A stretch of 64,000 nucleotides of DNA, from positions 682,001-746,000 of the forward strand of contig NZ_CP150951.2 in the NCBI RefSeq assembly GCF_038069655.2, in the 5' to 3' direction. Under the pieces are notes generated by a model. That model did not search any database. It saw only the letters and a program-made list of their open reading frames with translations, and was not told where the DNA came from. Position numbers and translations under genes: made by a program. This document shows, piece by piece, positions 36,052 to 44,604 of the stretch (the stretch's first letter is position 1; every line of letters starts with the position of its first letter). Origin of the DNA: Yoonia sp. BS5-3 (lineage in GTDB: Bacteria > Pseudomonadota > Alphaproteobacteria > Rhodobacterales > Rhodobacteraceae).

Positions 36052-36582
36052 ATGATTTTGAAAACTTCGAAGGCGGTTTGCGCCTTGGCTATTGCCCTTT
36101 GGGCTGGTGCCGCATTGGCGCAAGAAGAGAGCGACAACCGCGTCGCGGTCGAAACCGACTGGAACGTTTTTGTAGAGAGTGATCCCAATGAATGCTGGGT
36201 CGTCTCAGCCCCTGTTGAGACGTTGAACACCCGCGATGGGAATGCGGTCACAGTGCGCCGCGGCGATATTCGTCTGATCGTTTTCTATCGTCCTTCAGCC
36301 AATGTCTCGGGGCAAGTTATGTTCGCGGGCGGCTACCCATTTGCTGATGGTTCAACCGTATCGATGCGCGTTGGCGACACCACGTTTGAGATGTTTACCG
36401 AAAATGAAACTGCATGGCCCGCAACCCCCGAGGATGATGCGCGATTCGTCGCCGCAATGAAGCGCGGGTCAAACGCGGTTCTCACTGGCCGCTCGGGCCG
36501 TGGAACAACAACCCAGGATACTTTCAGCTTGCTGGGCTTCACTGCCGCCGTGGAAGAGGCCGCAAGCCGCTGCGCAAGCTAA
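36052..36582 (+). CDS. Invasion-associated locus B (IalB) family exported protein
   Basis: 176 aa, signal peptide ending GAALAQ. The mature part starts DNRVAVETDWNVFVESDPNECWVVSAP, the pattern of the IalB family, and has a second Cys near the C-terminus (EAASRCAS) that could pair with the Cys of ECW. IalB proteins are small periplasmic or surface proteins; in free-living roseobacters the role is unknown. A ribosome site (GGAGG) lies seven bases upstream and an intrinsic terminator follows. Confidence 0.82.
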   Translation: MILKTSKAVCALAIALWAGAALAQEESDNRVAVETDWNVFVESDPNECWVVSAPVETLNTRDGNAVTVRRGDIRLIVFYRPSANVSGQVMFAGGYPFADGSTVSMRVGDTTFEMFTENETAWPATPEDDARFVAAMKRGSNAVLTGRSGRGTTTQDTFSLLGFTAAVEEAASRCAS

Positions 36583-36605
36583 CACCGGCGTAAAGCGACA
36601 ATATG

Positions 36606-36633
36606 GGGCTGGTTTTCTTGTGAAAACCGGCCC
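36606..36633 (+). terminator. Rho-independent terminator of the IalB-family gene
   Basis: GGGCTGGTTTTC pairs with GAAAACCGGCCC (12 bp including one G-T) around a TTGT loop, followed by TTTCTCTTAT. It begins 23 bases after the stop codon. Confidence 0.85.
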
Positions 36634-36678
36634 TTTCTCTTATATGGCGGGCTTGACCCCAGCCAAAGGTATCAACCG

Positions 36679-37854
36679 ATGACCGCCAATGCACCGATTA
36701 CGCAGGATGTGAAGACTTTTCCACGCAAACTGCCCGATGGCCCGCCAAACCTTATCGGGATGACCCGCGAGGCGATGCGCGATGCGCTAATTGGTGCCGG
36801 GATCCCTGAAAAGCAGGCCAAGATGCGCGTTGGCCAAATTTGGCAATGGATTTATCATTGGGGCGTGCGCGATTTTGCCGCGATGACGAACCTATCCAAA
36901 GACTACCGCGCCATGTTGGCCGAGACCTTCACACTCGACGTCCCGGAGGTTGTCACCCGCCAGGTGTCCGAGGACGGCACCCGCAAATATCTTGTTCGCA
37001 TCGCAGGCGGTCACGAGGTTGAAGTGGTCTACATCCCTGAAACCGATCGCGGCACATTGTGTATCTCTAGCCAAGTTGGTTGCACATTGACCTGTTCTTT
37101 TTGCCATACCGGAACCCAGAAACTCGTCCGCAATCTGACAGCGGCAGAAATCATCAGTCAATTGTTGATAGCCCGGGATGATCTTGAGGAATGGCCAGCC
37201 CTTGGCACCCGTCCCGAAGGCCCCCGCCTGTTGTCGAATATCGTATTGATGGGCATGGGCGAGCCGCTCTATAATTTTGAAAATGTTCGCGATGCGATGA
37301 AAATCGCTATGGACGCCGAAGGAATCCAATTGTCGCGCCGCCGCATTACGCTATCGACATCTGGCGTGGTTCCCGAAATCGCCCGCACCGCAGAGGAAAT
37401 CGGATGCCAATTGGCCGTGTCTTTCCACGCAACGACCGATCCCGTCCGCGACATGCTGGTGCCCATCAATAAGCGTTGGCCTTTGGCCCAGCTGCTGGAG
37501 GCGCTGCGCGCCTATCCCAAGGTATCCAACTCTGAGCGGATCACATTTGAATATGTGATGCTGGACGGGGTGAATGACAGCGATGCAGATGCGCATCGTC
37601 TGATCAAATTGATCGAAGGCATTCCGGCCAAAATCAACCTGATCCCGTTCAACGAATGGCCCGGCGCGCCCTATAAAAGGTCATCGAACAATCGGATTCG
37701 CGCCTTTGCAGATATCATTCATAATGCCGGTTACTCGTCACCTGTGCGCAAACCGCGTGGTGAAGATATCATGGCCGCATGTGGTCAGTTGAAATCCGCA
37801 ACCGAACGCGCCCGCAAATCAAGGGCCCAGATCGCACAAGAGGCCGGGCTGTAA
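36679..37854 (+). CDS. rlmN: Dual-specificity 23S rRNA A2503 / tRNA A37 C2-methyltransferase RlmN
   Basis: Radical SAM methyltransferase of 391 aa. Cluster-binding cysteines C135, C139, C142 ([12 protein letters not shown]) and the methyl-carrying C368 near the C-terminus ([10 protein letters not shown]). Other family phrases: [31 protein letters not shown] and [14 protein letters not shown] [12 protein letters not shown]. It starts 45 bases after a terminator, so it has its own promoter. Confidence 0.95.
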   Translation: MTANAPITQDVKTFPRKLPDGPPNLIGMTREAMRDALIGAGIPEKQAKMRVGQIWQWIYHWGVRDFAAMTNLSKDYRAMLAETFTLDVPEVVTRQVSEDGTRKYLVRIAGGHEVEVVYIPETDRGTLCISSQVGCTLTCSFCHTGTQKLVRNLTAAEIISQLLIARDDLEEWPALGTRPEGPRLLSNIVLMGMGEPLYNFENVRDAMKIAMDAEGIQLSRRRITLSTSGVVPEIARTAEEIGCQLAVSFHATTDPVRDMLVPINKRWPLAQLLEALRAYPKVSNSERITFEYVMLDGVNDSDADAHRLIKLIEGIPAKINLIPFNEWPGAPYKRSSNNRIRAFADIIHNAGYSSPVRKPRGEDIMAACGQLKSATERARKSRAQIAQEAGL

Positions 37855-37895
37855 GCCAGCCGCGGCCTGTTATTTATCTACATCAGACAGATTAA

Positions 37896-38186
37896 TCAGG
37901 ACTTAGCCTGCGCTTGGGCCTGGGCTTGAATTTTCTGCTCAAGGGACGCGATACGGCGCTTGAGCAGGTTTTTTTCCTCATGCGCTGCCGCAAGCTGCTT
38001 TTGCTCATTGTCGCGTTCAAAGCGACATTGCTCAAGATTGCTGCGCCAGAAATCGATCTCGGTATTGACCGTATCTGCACTTTGGCCCGCGTCCTGGTCG
38101 AAGCGCCAGATTAACCAGCCCAGCGCGATGCCAAGCGAGAATGTGACGAGCATGAAGATGAAGATTTGGATCACAAGGGGAGACAT
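37896..38186 (-). CDS. Small membrane-anchored coiled-coil protein, unknown function
   Basis: 96 aa with one N-terminal transmembrane helix (VIQIFIFMLVTFSLGIALGWLIW) and a charged helical domain predicted to form a coiled coil (residues 38-94, ending in QAQAQAQAKS). It starts nine bases after the OmpA-family gene stop, so the pair form an operon. No family recognised; a scaffold or envelope spacer is plausible from the partner. Confidence 0.7.
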   Translation of the reverse strand: MSPLVIQIFIFMLVTFSLGIALGWLIWRFDQDAGQSADTVNTEIDFWRSNLEQCRFERDNEQKQLAAAHEEKNLLKRRIASLEQKIQAQAQAQAKS

Positions 38187-38195
38187 CAGACTATC

Positions 38196-39923
38196 CTACT
38201 CGCTATCGGTTTCAGTTGCGGCCTCTTCGGCCTCTTCGGTTTCTGGCTCTTCTGCAGCCTCGTCCTCGGCAGGTTCCGAAGTCTCTTCGGTAGATGCTTC
38301 TTCAGTCACTTCAGGCTCAAGAATTTGCCATTCAAAGGTGATCCGGCGGTTCGCCGCGCGTCCTTCGCTGGTGTCGTTTGTCGCGATAGGCTGACTTTCA
38401 CCGTAGCCAACAGCCCGCATTTTTTCGGGCGCGACACCGCCATCGGCCATGAAATCGACGACCGCTTGCGCGCGGGCCTCACTGATGGCCTGGTTGCTGT
38501 CTTCGGCACCCTGGCTATCTGTGTGACCACCGATTTCCATGATCAGACCTTCATTGCGGCAACCGATGGCCAAGTCACGTAGCTGCTGTAGCGTGGCAGC
38601 CGATGTGGCATTGATCGAGGTCGTGCCCGTGTCAAAAGTGATCTGCGATTCCGCAAGGATACCGTTCGCACGATCAATACAGACCGCTGCAAGATCAGCA
38701 GCGGGCAGCGTATCACTTAGACCAAGACGCAGTGTTTCGATCGTTTCCGCTTGCGTTGCGACTTCGGCGGTAAGATCTTCGATCTGCGCGTCCAGTGCCT
38801 CAACATCAGTGTCGGCTTCAACAGGGGCAGCACTTTGTGCAGCAGCCTGGGCCTCGGCCAGTGTCGCCTCAAGTGTAGTGATCGCTTCATCGCGTTCAGC
38901 CAGCGTCGCAGTCAGCTGCGCGATTTCTTCCGCAGCTTCTGCCTGCTGGGCCTCGACATCCGCAGTGGCATCTTCGTTCGCGGCCGCTACTGCCTCGGCA
39001 TTGGCGGCTTCGAGGTCGGCAATTGCTGTATCGCGTTCTTCCAAAGATGCCGTCAGTTCGGCAATCTGTGTGTCTGCGTCAGTGCTGGCTGTGTTTAGTT
39101 CAGCAATCTGCGTTTCAAGCGTCGTGACCAGCTCATCGCGCTCAGCCACCTCGGCGGCCAGCGCAGCCAGCTCGGCCTCGAGAGCCGCATCAGCCTCGGA
39201 AGCCTCCGGAGCAGCAACAGCTGCGGACTGGCTGGCTTCAAGATCGGCCGTCAGCGCTGATACTGCGTCTGTCAGTTCTCCTATTGTGACGTCGCGACCG
39301 GCGACTTGTTCCTCAAGCGCGGCGATCTGGTTGTCCAAGGCGCTTGTATCAACAGCCGCTGCAGCAGCTGGTGCATCACCTTCAAGGGCTGCGATTCGTG
39401 CTTCAGCAGCTTCAGCAGCCTCTTGCAGCGTGTTCACCTCGCTCAATTTGGACAGCAATTGTTCATTGTTGGATTCAAGCTGGCTGGTCAGGGTTGAAAT
39501 CGTCGCGTTGGCCTGCGCCAGGCTAGCGGACTGTCCATCAAGCTGCGCTTTAAGGTCGGCAACCTCTGCGGCAACGGCACCTTCGCTATCCGACTGCGAT
39601 GCAAGCGCAGCTGTCGCCGTTTCCAGCTCTTGCGTTGTCGCCGCGAAATCCTGTGCCAGCGCGTCACGCTCAGCCGTCAAGCTCTCAAGCGACTGCGTCA
39701 GCGTGCCCACTTCTTCTTCATAGGTGGCAACAGATTGCTGCAATGCCGTCACTTCGGCAGCACTTTGGCTTTGCACCTCTTCCAATTGCGCCTGCAAAGC
39801 AGATTGCGCTTCAGCGACCCTTTCCTCGGCCATGGAGGCAACATTCCGCGGCGCTAGCTGCGCTGCAAAAAAGAATGTGAGCGCCGTCAGGACCGCAACC
39901 GCAACAATGAGCACAACTCTCAT
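38196..39923 (-). CDS. OmpA-family peptidoglycan-associating protein with long coiled coil
   Basis: 575 aa: N-terminal membrane helix (VVLIVAVAVLTALTFFFAAQ), about 350 residues of Ala/Glu/Gln/Thr-rich coiled coil with heptad phrases such as IAELTASLEERDTAIADLEA, then an OmpA C-terminal domain (residues about 410-530: ITFDTGTTSINATSAATL, IGGHTDSQGAEDSNQAISEARA, GYGESQPIATN) that binds diaminopimelate in peptidoglycan. The final 35 residues are almost all acidic. It resembles a tether from inner membrane to cell wall. Confidence 0.85.
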   Translation of the reverse strand: MRVVLIVAVAVLTALTFFFAAQLAPRNVASMAEERVAEAQSALQAQLEEVQSQSAAEVTALQQSVATYEEEVGTLTQSLESLTAERDALAQDFAATTQELETATAALASQSDSEGAVAAEVADLKAQLDGQSASLAQANATISTLTSQLESNNEQLLSKLSEVNTLQEAAEAAEARIAALEGDAPAAAAAVDTSALDNQIAALEEQVAGRDVTIGELTDAVSALTADLEASQSAAVAAPEASEADAALEAELAALAAEVAERDELVTTLETQIAELNTASTDADTQIAELTASLEERDTAIADLEAANAEAVAAANEDATADVEAQQAEAAEEIAQLTATLAERDEAITTLEATLAEAQAAAQSAAPVEADTDVEALDAQIEDLTAEVATQAETIETLRLGLSDTLPAADLAAVCIDRANGILAESQITFDTGTTSINATSAATLQQLRDLAIGCRNEGLIMEIGGHTDSQGAEDSNQAISEARAQAVVDFMADGGVAPEKMRAVGYGESQPIATNDTSEGRAANRRITFEWQILEPEVTEEASTEETSEPAEDEAAEEPETEEAEEAATETDSE

Positions 39924-40232
39924 GAAAGACTTCCTTCACCACGTTAATCTCGCAGGGCATCTGCTGACCCGCGTCATCTCCTTAAAAAGAGATTTAGTCG
40001 AATTCTAGGCGCTTCAAAGAATAAATAAGAAACGTCCAGCGCGTTCCCCAGCCCCAAGAAGCATGGGACCGTATTTCACGTTGAATCAAGGCATAAATAC
40101 GGCAAAGCTCAGTGGCTACATAAAATTGCCGATCAAAGTTAAGGGCTTGGAAAGCCGAGCCACGGAAGACCGATGTTGTAATGCCGAAGAATATCTCGCA
40201 GGAATGAAAGAAGCAAAAAGGAGGAGGCTAAG
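39924..40232. other. 309-bp intergenic region between OmpA-family gene and formaldehyde dehydrogenase
   Basis: Divergent intergenic region. It must hold promoters for both flanking genes, but I see no convincing -35/-10 pair. A small hairpin (ATCTCcttaaaaaGAGAT) lies near 39978. The formaldehyde dehydrogenase ribosome site AAGGAGGAGG lies just before its ATG. No credible ORF. Confidence 0.5.
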
Positions 40233-41345
40233 ATGCGAACGCGTGCCGCTGTTGCCCTAGAAGCCGGAAAACCGCTTGAAATCATGGAGGTAGAACTTGA
40301 TAGTCCGAAAGCAGGAGAGGTCTTGGTTGAAGTGAAGGCTACTGGGCTTTGCCACACAGATGAATTTACCCGCTCGGGCGATGACCCCGAAGGCATTTTC
40401 CCAGCGATTTTGGGCCATGAAGGCGCAGGCATCGTAATCGAAGTTGGCGCGGGTGTCACCAGTCTAGAGGTCGGTGATCATGTCATTCCACTTTACACGC
40501 CCGAGTGCCGCGAATGCGAATATTGCCTCAACCCCAAAACTAACCTCTGCCAAAAGATTCGCACGACCCAAGGCGCTGGCCTGCTGCCGGATGGCTCTAC
40601 CCGCTTTAAGATGCTCGATGGGACGCCCATTCACCACTATATGGGCTGCTCTACCTTCGCTAATCATACGGTTGTCCCGGAAATCGCATTGGCCAAAGTA
40701 CGCAAGGACGCCCCGTTCGACAAGATTTGCTATATTGGTTGCGGTGTGACCACCGGGATCGGCGCGGTAATCAACACTGCCAAGGTAGAGATCGGGTCTC
40801 GCGGCGTTGTATTTGGTCTTGGCGGCATTGGTCTGAATGTCATCCAGGGCCTACGTCTGGCAGGCGCCGATCAAATTGTTGGTGTCGACCTGAACCCCGC
40901 AAAGTCCGAGATGGCAACGAAATTCGGCATGACCCATTTTGTGAATCCATCACAGGTCGATGGCGATCTTGTCGCCCATCTGGTTGAACTCACCAATGGC
41001 GGGGCCGACTATACATTTGACGCAACCGGTAATGTCAGCGTGATGCGAACCGCTTTGGAATGCGCCCATAAGGGGTGGGGCGAGTCGATTATTATCGGCG
41101 TGGCACCCGCTGGCGCTGAAATCAGCACCCGTCCCTTCCAATTGGTCACTGGCCGTAGCTGGCGCGGGACCGCCTTTGGTGGCGCCAAAGGCCGTACTGA
41201 CGTGCCCAAGATCGTTGACTGGTATATGGACGGCAAGATTGAGATTGATCCCATGATCACCCACAAGTTGAAACTGGATGAGATCAATCACGGATTTGAC
41301 CTGATGCATGAAGGCAAATCAATTAGGGCAGTGGTCGAGTTCTAA
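40233..41345 (+). CDS. adhI: S-(hydroxymethyl)glutathione dehydrogenase / class III alcohol dehydrogenase
   Basis: Zinc-dependent enzyme of 370 aa oxidising S-hydroxymethylglutathione, the glutathione adduct of formaldehyde. Catalytic zinc site CHTDEF, GHEGAG; structural zinc cysteines in ECRECEYCLNPKTNLC; NAD-binding GLGGIGLNVIQGLRLAGA. The sequence matches class III enzymes end to end. A very strong ribosome site precedes the start. Formaldehyde released by demethylating enzymes such as those at 14-21 kb would be its substrate. The usual S-formylglutathione hydrolase partner is not adjacent. Confidence 0.93.
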   Translation: MRTRAAVALEAGKPLEIMEVELDSPKAGEVLVEVKATGLCHTDEFTRSGDDPEGIFPAILGHEGAGIVIEVGAGVTSLEVGDHVIPLYTPECRECEYCLNPKTNLCQKIRTTQGAGLLPDGSTRFKMLDGTPIHHYMGCSTFANHTVVPEIALAKVRKDAPFDKICYIGCGVTTGIGAVINTAKVEIGSRGVVFGLGGIGLNVIQGLRLAGADQIVGVDLNPAKSEMATKFGMTHFVNPSQVDGDLVAHLVELTNGGADYTFDATGNVSVMRTALECAHKGWGESIIIGVAPAGAEISTRPFQLVTGRSWRGTAFGGAKGRTDVPKIVDWYMDGKIEIDPMITHKLKLDEINHGFDLMHEGKSIRAVVEF

Positions 41346-41352
41346 AAGATTG

Positions 41353-41372
41353 GGGTCGCCCTTAGGCGGCCC
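41353..41372. terminator. Hairpin between convergent adhI and yidD
   Basis: GGGTCGCC pairs with GGCGGCCC (one G-T) around CTTA, starting eight bases after the adhI stop. No long T-run, so efficiency is uncertain. Confidence 0.5.
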
Positions 41373-41385
41373 TTGCACAAACCAG

Positions 41386-41607
41386 TCAGTCCGGGACGTT
41401 ATCTATCCCTGAGCCCCCCCAAGGGTGACACCGCAAAATTCTGCGGATCGTCAGACAGGTGCCCTTGATTGCCCCGTGCTTCTCGAGCGCCTCAAGCGCA
41501 TATGCTGAACACGTTGGTTGATATCGGCATCCATGCCCGACCCACGGCGAAAAAATCAACCGATAAGCGCGCACTGGTAACGCTACGATATGTGCAAAGG
41601 GGCTCAT
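41386..41607 (-). CDS. yidD: Membrane protein insertion efficiency factor YidD
   Basis: 73-aa amphipathic protein that assists YidC-dependent insertion. Diagnostic Cys/His/Trp-rich run: [20 protein letters not shown], then [18 protein letters not shown]. Its start overlaps the rnpA stop by four bases, the usual rpmH-rnpA-yidD arrangement. yidC itself does not follow; adhI is convergent instead. Confidence 0.95.
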   Translation of the reverse strand: MSPFAHIVALPVRAYRLIFSPWVGHGCRYQPTCSAYALEALEKHGAIKGTCLTIRRILRCHPWGGSGIDNVPD

Positions 41608-41927
41608 CCGTGGATCTTCGCCATAGCGCGCCGCATATCGGTCAAAAGCACATCAAAGCTAAGATCCACAGTTTGATCTTTGCGCCCCACCAGGATGTAA
41701 TCCCAACCATCGCGACCCAATTCAGGAAGCACAATGCGTGCAATCTCGCGAAGCCGCCGCTTTGCACGGTTGCGGGCAACCGCATTTCCAACCTTTTTCG
41801 AACAAGTAAAGCCAACGCGGATTCCTGTCGCTTCATACAGCGCGCGCTTTCGGGCCTGTAGATGAATGCCGGGGGTCCCCTGCCGGCGGGCACGCGACGC
41901 ACGTACAAAATCCGCACGTTTGGTCAT
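41604..41927 (-). CDS. rnpA: Ribonuclease P protein component
   Basis: Protein subunit of RNase P for tRNA 5' processing. From ATG 41927 it is 107 aa; the conserved RNR signature is [17 protein letters not shown], preceded by [13 protein letters not shown]. An in-frame TTG at 41990 would add 21 residues but would read through a perfect 11-bp inverted repeat, so I prefer 41927. The start remains uncertain because neither has a good ribosome site. Confidence 0.9.
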   Translation of the reverse strand: MTKRADFVRASRARRQGTPGIHLQARKRALYEATGIRVGFTCSKKVGNAVARNRAKRRLREIARIVLPELGRDGWDYILVGRKDQTVDLSFDVLLTDMRRAMAKIHG

Positions 41928-41937
41928 CACGCAAACG

Positions 41938-41979
41938 GAAACCGCCGGAGTGCCTGCATCAGGCCCAACCGGCGGTTTC
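41938..41979 (-). terminator. 11-bp perfect hairpin between rpmH and rnpA (attenuator-like)
   Basis: GAAACCGCCGG (41938-41948) and CCGGCGGTTTC (41969-41979) are perfect inverted repeats around a 20-nt loop, followed on the minus strand by CGTTT. It starts 26 bases after the rpmH stop and ends 11 bases before rnpA ATG 41927. Confidence 0.6.
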
Positions 41980-42005
41980 AAATCTGTCAAAGCAAACGCT
42001 AGCGC

Positions 42006-42140
42006 TTACGCGCTCAGCTTCGCGCGGCCTTTGGCACGGCGGCTGTTCAGGATCTTACGACCAGCTTTTGTGGCCATGCGTGCGCGGAAACCGTGGCGGT
42101 TCTTGCGAACCCGGTTAGATGGTTGGAACGTGCGCTTCAT
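42006..42140 (-). CDS. rpmH: 50S ribosomal protein L34 (bL34)
   Basis: 44-residue ribosomal protein, fully conserved: [20 protein letters not shown], then [20 protein letters not shown] and a LSA end. First gene of the rpmH-rnpA-yidD unit. Too short for many ORF lists but unmistakable. Confidence 0.97.
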   Translation of the reverse strand: MKRTFQPSNRVRKNRHGFRARMATKAGRKILNSRRAKGRAKLSA

Positions 42141-42434
42141 CGCGTGCTCTCCGGTTTGTGGCCAAATCCATCAAAGGGATTCGAAGCCGAACTACATTTC
42201 AGACCTGCCGTTTAGAGATGCACCCGCCCCATGTCAACGCGCATCCGCACAGGAAATTGCAACATTCCGAGCGATCTGCCTCAGTCAAATGTTACAGCTT
42301 TCGTGATCCACCCCACTTAAACTGAAATAACACCTCTCTTTATATCAACGCGCCGTGAGGTGGGTATCGCGAAGCCGCGCTTACCTTCATCTAAGCATCA
42401 GAAAAATGCCAACTCGCCCCGAGGAGCACGCCCT

Positions 42435-43166
42435 ATGACCGAAACAACTGAACCAGCCACAAACCCGATACTTAAAAAGCTGCCTTTGATCATCATCATT
42501 GCGGTGGCCCTGTTCGGCGCATACTTCCTGCGCGATTATCTGAGTTTTGAAGCCCTGGCCGAAAATCGCGAGGCACTCATCGATTTTCGGGATGCAAATT
42601 ATTTGTTGACAGTACTGGTGTTCGTGGCCGCGTATGTGGTGATCGTCGCCTTCTCGCTACCCGGTGCGACCATCGCCACGCTGACAGGCGGTTTCTTGTT
42701 TGCCACCTTCCCGGGTGCTTTGTTCAACATCACCGCTGCGACAATCGGCGCTACCGCGATTTTCCTGGCCGCCCGGTGGGGGTTTGGCGAAACCTTGGGC
42801 AAGAAGTTGGAGGACACAGACGGCGCGGTCAAAAAGATCAAAGATGGGATCGATGAAAACCAATGGTCCATGCTGTTTTTGATCCGACTGGTGCCGGCCG
42901 TCCCATTCTTCTTAGCAAACCTTATTCCGTCTTTCCTCGAGGTCCCGCTGCATCGCTTTGCCATCTCGACTTTTTTCGGGATCGTTCCCGGCACAGTCGT
43001 TTACACCTCAGTTGGCGCTGGGCTGGGTGATGTGTTTGCTCGCGGCGAAACCCCCAACCTTGGCATTATCTTTGAGCCTCAAATTATCTTCCCGATCCTG
43101 GGTCTTTGCGTCCTTGCCGCCATGCCCATTGTCATTAACGCCCTGCGCGGCAAGAAAGGACTGTAA
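42435..43166 (+). CDS. TVP38/TMEM64 (DedA-like) family membrane protein
   Basis: 243 aa with five to six transmembrane helices: residues about 18-35, 58-80 (YLLTVLVFVAAYVVIVAFSL), 85-115, 155-175, 185-205 and 215-238. The SNARE-associated signature is visible as FSLPGATIATLTGGFLF and LIRLVPAVPFFLANLIPSF. ATG 42435 follows GAGGAG; an in-frame ATG at 42360 has no such site. The next gene, a pyridine-nucleotide disulfide oxidoreductase, starts three bases after its stop, a pairing also seen as fusions in other bacteria. Confidence 0.88.
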   Translation: MTETTEPATNPILKKLPLIIIIAVALFGAYFLRDYLSFEALAENREALIDFRDANYLLTVLVFVAAYVVIVAFSLPGATIATLTGGFLFATFPGALFNITAATIGATAIFLAARWGFGETLGKKLEDTDGAVKKIKDGIDENQWSMLFLIRLVPAVPFFLANLIPSFLEVPLHRFAISTFFGIVPGTVVYTSVGAGLGDVFARGETPNLGIIFEPQIIFPILGLCVLAAMPIVINALRGKKGL

Positions 43167-43169
43167 GTT

Positions 43170-44588
43170 ATGAACCGGATCAAAACAGATATCTGCATCA
43201 TCGGCGGCGGGTCAGGTGGATTGTCCATCGCAGCAGGCGCGGTGCAGATGGGTGCCAAAGTCGTCCTGATCGAAGGACACAAAATGGGCGGTGACTGCCT
43301 AAACTATGGCTGCGTTCCCTCAAAGGCGCTGATTGCTTCAGCCAAGCAGGCCCACGCCATGTCGCATGGCGAAAAACTCGGCGTCGGCGAGGTCGCACCT
43401 AAAGTAGACTACGCTGCTGCCAAAGATCATGTGCATGACGTCATCGCGACAATCGCGCCGGTCGACAGCGTAGAGCGTTTCGAGGGTCTTGGGGTCCAGG
43501 TTATCCAAGAATTTGGTAAATTCATCTCAGAAACCGAAGTCCAGGCAGGCGATAACATCATCGAAGCAAGGCGCTTTGTTGTTTCAACAGGTTCGGGCCC
43601 TTTTGTACCACCGATCCCGGGGCTTGATACCGTCACGCATTACACAAACGAAAATATCTTTGATCTACGCGAAAAGCCTAAACATCTGATCGTCATTGGA
43701 GGCGGACCGATTGGCATGGAAATGGCGCAAGCGCATCGGCGCCTGGGCTGCGAAGTAACCGTGATTGAAGGCATGAAAGCCTTTGGTAAGGACGACCCGG
43801 AGATGGCCGAGATCGTGCTTGAAAACCTGCGCAATGAAGGCATCAACATCGTTGAAGAGGCGCAAGCCGAAAAGATCAGCGGTAAAGGCAAAACAGTGAC
43901 TGTCCACACACCGAAGGGTGATTTCACGGGATCACATCTGCTGATCGCAGTGGGGCGTAAGGTGAATACTGAAAATCTTGATCTGGATGCCGGCGGTATC
44001 GCTCATGATCGCAGCGGTTTGAAAGTTGGGCCTGGTCTACGTTCGATCACAAACAAAAAGGTCTATGCCGCCGGCGACGTGGCTGGCGGGCTGCAATTTA
44101 CTCATGTCGCGGGATATCATGCCGGGGTTTTGATCCGCTCAATGCTATTCGGACTGCCATCAAAACAGCGCACCGATCATATCCCTTGGGCCACCTATAC
44201 CGACCCAGAACTGGCGCAAGTCGGCCTGACCGAAGCGCAGGCCAAAGAAAAGTTTGGCACCCGCCTTGAGGTGGTGCGGTTCGAGTTTCACCACAATGAT
44301 CGCCTGATTGCAGAACGCAAAACCAAAGGATTGATCAAGGTGATGGTAGTCAAAGGCCGACCCGTAGGCGCATCCATTGCAGGCCATATGGCTGGCGAAT
44401 TGATCGGTATGTGGGCCATGGCGATAGCAAACAAAATGAAAATGTCAGCAGTCGCGAACACAGTTCTGCCTTACCCCACAATCAGCGAGGTTAACAAACG
44501 GGCTGCGGGGGCCTATTTTAGCCCAAGACTTTTTGAAAACCCCACGGTAAAGCGTGTTGTCGGCTTTGTGCAGCGTTGGTTGCCCTAA
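43170..44588 (+). CDS. Mercuric reductase/dihydrolipoamide dehydrogenase-like FAD disulfide oxidoreductase
   Basis: 472 aa class I flavoprotein. FAD motif CIIGGGSGGLSIAAGAVQMGA, redox-active C43/C48 (GGDCLNYGCVPSKAL), NAD motif VIGGGPIGMEMAQAHRRLG near 175, and a dimerisation domain. The active-site histidine of lipoamide dehydrogenases (HPT) is replaced by Y435 (LPYPTISE), so it is not an ordinary Lpd; MerA-like enzymes vary at this place too. No N-terminal heavy-metal domain and no C-terminal Cys pair. Adjacent membrane protein suggests a membrane-linked electron-transfer role, substrate unknown. Confidence 0.85.
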   Translation: MNRIKTDICIIGGGSGGLSIAAGAVQMGAKVVLIEGHKMGGDCLNYGCVPSKALIASAKQAHAMSHGEKLGVGEVAPKVDYAAAKDHVHDVIATIAPVDSVERFEGLGVQVIQEFGKFISETEVQAGDNIIEARRFVVSTGSGPFVPPIPGLDTVTHYTNENIFDLREKPKHLIVIGGGPIGMEMAQAHRRLGCEVTVIEGMKAFGKDDPEMAEIVLENLRNEGINIVEEAQAEKISGKGKTVTVHTPKGDFTGSHLLIAVGRKVNTENLDLDAGGIAHDRSGLKVGPGLRSITNKKVYAAGDVAGGLQFTHVAGYHAGVLIRSMLFGLPSKQRTDHIPWATYTDPELAQVGLTEAQAKEKFGTRLEVVRFEFHHNDRLIAERKTKGLIKVMVVKGRPVGASIAGHMAGELIGMWAMAIANKMKMSAVANTVLPYPTISEVNKRAAGAYFSPRLFENPTVKRVVGFVQRWLP

Positions 44589-44604
44589 GCTTCAGCGAGG
44601 ATAA

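Noticed and set aside
38539..39723. 394-aa Ser/Ala-rich plus-strand ORF
   Set aside because: Antisense of the OmpA-family coiled coil; its bias is the mirror image of that Ala/Glu-rich repeat.
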